Program-made: the position numbers and the translations under genes
Origin: Ideonella aquatica
Lineage (GTDB): Bacteria > Pseudomonadota > Gammaproteobacteria > Burkholderiales > Burkholderiaceae_C
Direction of reading: 5' to 3'
DNA: 64,000 bases
Assembly (NCBI RefSeq): GCF_018069755.1
Contig: NZ_JAGQDE010000006.1
Coordinates: 1 to 64,000 of the forward strand
Notes under the pieces: generated by a model
Databases searched by the model: none
What the model saw: the letters and a program-made list of their open reading frames with translations, nothing else
What the model was told of the DNA's origin: nothing
Shown: positions 63,049-64,000 of the stretch, in pieces
How the letters are laid out: each line of letters opens with the position of its first letter
Position numbering within the stretch: the first letter of the stretch is position 1

Positions 63049-63675
63049 TCAGCGTTTCTCGGTGGAGAGCGCCTTCAGCTCGTCCTCGGTGATCGACTCG
63101 AACACCTTGACCACCTTGGCCACGCCGGAGACGCCGCGCGCCACGTCGGTGGCGCGGGTCGCCTCGCGCTCGGTCACGCGGCCCAGCAGGTAGACCACGC
63201 CGCGCTCGGTGACCACCTTGACCGCCGTCACCGGCAGGTCGTTGGCGTCGATCAGCGCCGCCTTGACGCGGCTGGTGATGATCAGGTCGTTCGAGCGCGC
63301 GGTCATCGAGGTGATGCCCATCACCGCACTCTCATTGACCACCGAGCGCACGTTCTCGACCTTGGTCACCACCTCGTCGATGGCGGCGCGGTCGGCATCG
63401 CTGGCCACCTCACCGGTGACCAGGGCAATGCGGTTGTAGCTGGTGACGTTGAGGTGGGCCTTGTCGCCCAGGCGCTCGCGCAGGCGCGCCGCGGCCTTGA
63501 GCTCGATGCCCTCGTCCTCGAGCTGGGTGCCGGTGGTGCGGCGGTCCTTGTACATCAGCGCGCCGCCGACGGCGGCCCCGCCCAGCAGCAGCGGCGCGCA
63601 GCCAGCCAGCAGGCCGCTCAGCGCCAGCGCGGACAGCAGGACTCGCGTGGATACACGACGGTGAAGGGGGTTCAT
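63049..63675 (-). CDS. BON-domain outer-membrane lipoprotein (DolP/YraP-like)
   Basis: This 208-residue lipoprotein has the lipobox LSGLLAGCAP and a Gly/Ala segment, then two BON domains: LNVTSYNRIALVTGEVASDADRAAIDEVV (first) and VVYLLGRVTEREATRATDVARGVSGVAKVVKVFE (second). BON domains bind phospholipid; DolP supports outer-membrane integrity. The adjacent SIS-domain gene (22 bp upstream on the same strand) is the same neighbour that dolP has in E. coli (diaA), which supports the assignment. Confidence 0.9.
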   Translation of the reverse strand: MNPLHRRVSTRVLLSALALSGLLAGCAPLLLGGAAVGGALMYKDRRTTGTQLEDEGIELKAAARLRERLGDKAHLNVTSYNRIALVTGEVASDADRAAIDEVVTKVENVRSVVNESAVMGITSMTARSNDLIITSRVKAALIDANDLPVTAVKVVTERGVVYLLGRVTEREATRATDVARGVSGVAKVVKVFESITEDELKALSTEKR

Positions 63676-63697
63676 GCTTGCATCTCCTCAGGGCTGG

Positions 63698-64000
63698 TCA
63701 GGGCTCATCGGCCTCGCCCAGCAATTGCACATCGATCGCGTCGCACAGCGCATGCAGCGCCAGCAGCAGCAACTCCATCGCCCGCGGGCCGCCGTTGACC
63801 GGCGCGGCGATCCAGACATCGGATTCGGACAGCAGCGAGGCCCAGGGCGCAGCCAGACCGGCGCCCAGCAGCACCACGCCCAGGTCGCGCTGGTGCGCCT
63901 CGTCCAGCGCAGCCTGGGCGGCTGGGTCCTCGTCGGCCAGGCTGAACAGCAGCAGCAGGTCACCGCCCTGCCCCAGCGCCGCCACCGACTGCGCCAGCGC
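63698..64000 (-). CDS. SIS-domain protein (DiaA/phosphoheptose-isomerase-like), partial
   Basis: Only the last 100 residues are inside the window; the frame stays open to the edge. They show the C-terminal half of a single SIS domain: SVAALGQGGDLLLLFSLADED, where the phosphosugar-binding Ser-rich loop would be expected, then AALDEAHQRDLGVVLLGAG, SESDVWIAAPVNGG and ELLLLALHALCDAIDVQLLGE. Context next to the BON lipoprotein suggests DiaA, the DnaA-binding initiation factor, rather than GmhA. The loop before FSLAD lacks the usual Ser-Gly pair, which may be a lineage feature. Confidence 0.75.
   Translation of the reverse strand, partial: ALAQSVAALGQGGDLLLLFSLADEDPAAQAALDEAHQRDLGVVLLGAGLAAPWASLLSESDVWIAAPVNGGPRAMELLLLALHALCDAIDVQLLGEADEP

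Overview
The window is GC-rich, densely coded DNA from a betaproteobacterial chromosome. The gene content and neighbourhoods (metXW, proC next to ubiA, yggS/pilT/pilU, the Bug-type binding protein, PutA without an N-terminal DNA-binding domain) fit Burkholderiales, most likely a Rubrivivax/Leptothrix/Roseateles-type lineage. A BciA-like 8-vinyl reductase hints at bacteriochlorophyll synthesis or a phototrophic ancestor. There is no rRNA, no CRISPR array and no recognisable insertion sequence. One tRNA-Arg(CCG) is present.

Layout. 1-6.1 kb: the end of a trypsin-like protease, a VirK/YbjX protein, a metallo-hydrolase and a three-gene ABC exporter operon. 6.1-8.0 kb: methionine genes metX-metW behind a SAM-II riboswitch and a leader terminator. 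8.0-20.4 kb: ExeA/GspB type II secretion helpers, an HDOD protein, a ferredoxin, a Nudix/metallo-beta-lactamase fusion, a Bug binding protein, glutamate dehydrogenase, proC, ubiA and an HD-GYP phosphodiesterase. 20.4-24.5 kb: an accessory segment with a decayed MntA/HepT toxin-antitoxin pair and a 1145-residue KAP NTPase fused to a formylglycine-generating-enzyme/C-type-lectin domain. The last codons of that gene look like the variable region of a diversity-generating retroelement (DGR). 24.5-29.8 kb: prfC, small membrane proteins, a rhodanese and radA. 29.9-32.9 kb: a second accessory pair, a SIR2-TPR protein with almost identical 105-bp repeats plus a four-helix membrane protein. 33-42 kb: exporter, ilvE, a PhnD-like protein with a sensor kinase, YbiB and an Aer-like chemoreceptor. 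42-48 kb: a NahR/NagR-like regulator with salicylate 5-hydroxylase-type oxygenase subunits, IorAB and BciA. 49-54.5 kb: PsiE, PurU, small enzymes, cytochrome c, tRNA-Arg and a DMT transporter. 54.6-64 kb: putA with its divergent Lrp-type regulator, yggS, pilT-cNMP protein-pilU, a beta-hydroxyacid dehydrogenase, a BON lipoprotein and the end of a DiaA-like SIS protein.

The most interesting element is the KAP-FGE gene (21045-24482). Its architecture matches NTP-dependent conflict proteins, and its C-terminal codon pattern is what adenine-directed mutagenesis of an AAC/AAT-rich template would leave. No reverse transcriptase or template repeat lies in the window, so it would have to be a remote target. 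The SIR2-TPR gene is a second defence-type candidate. Many genes carry a TAnACT-type -10 box so close to the start codon that short-leader or leaderless transcription is likely.

The only stretch over 300 bp without an intact gene is 20721-21044, which holds the HepT remnant. All family assignments come from reading motifs; no database search was run.
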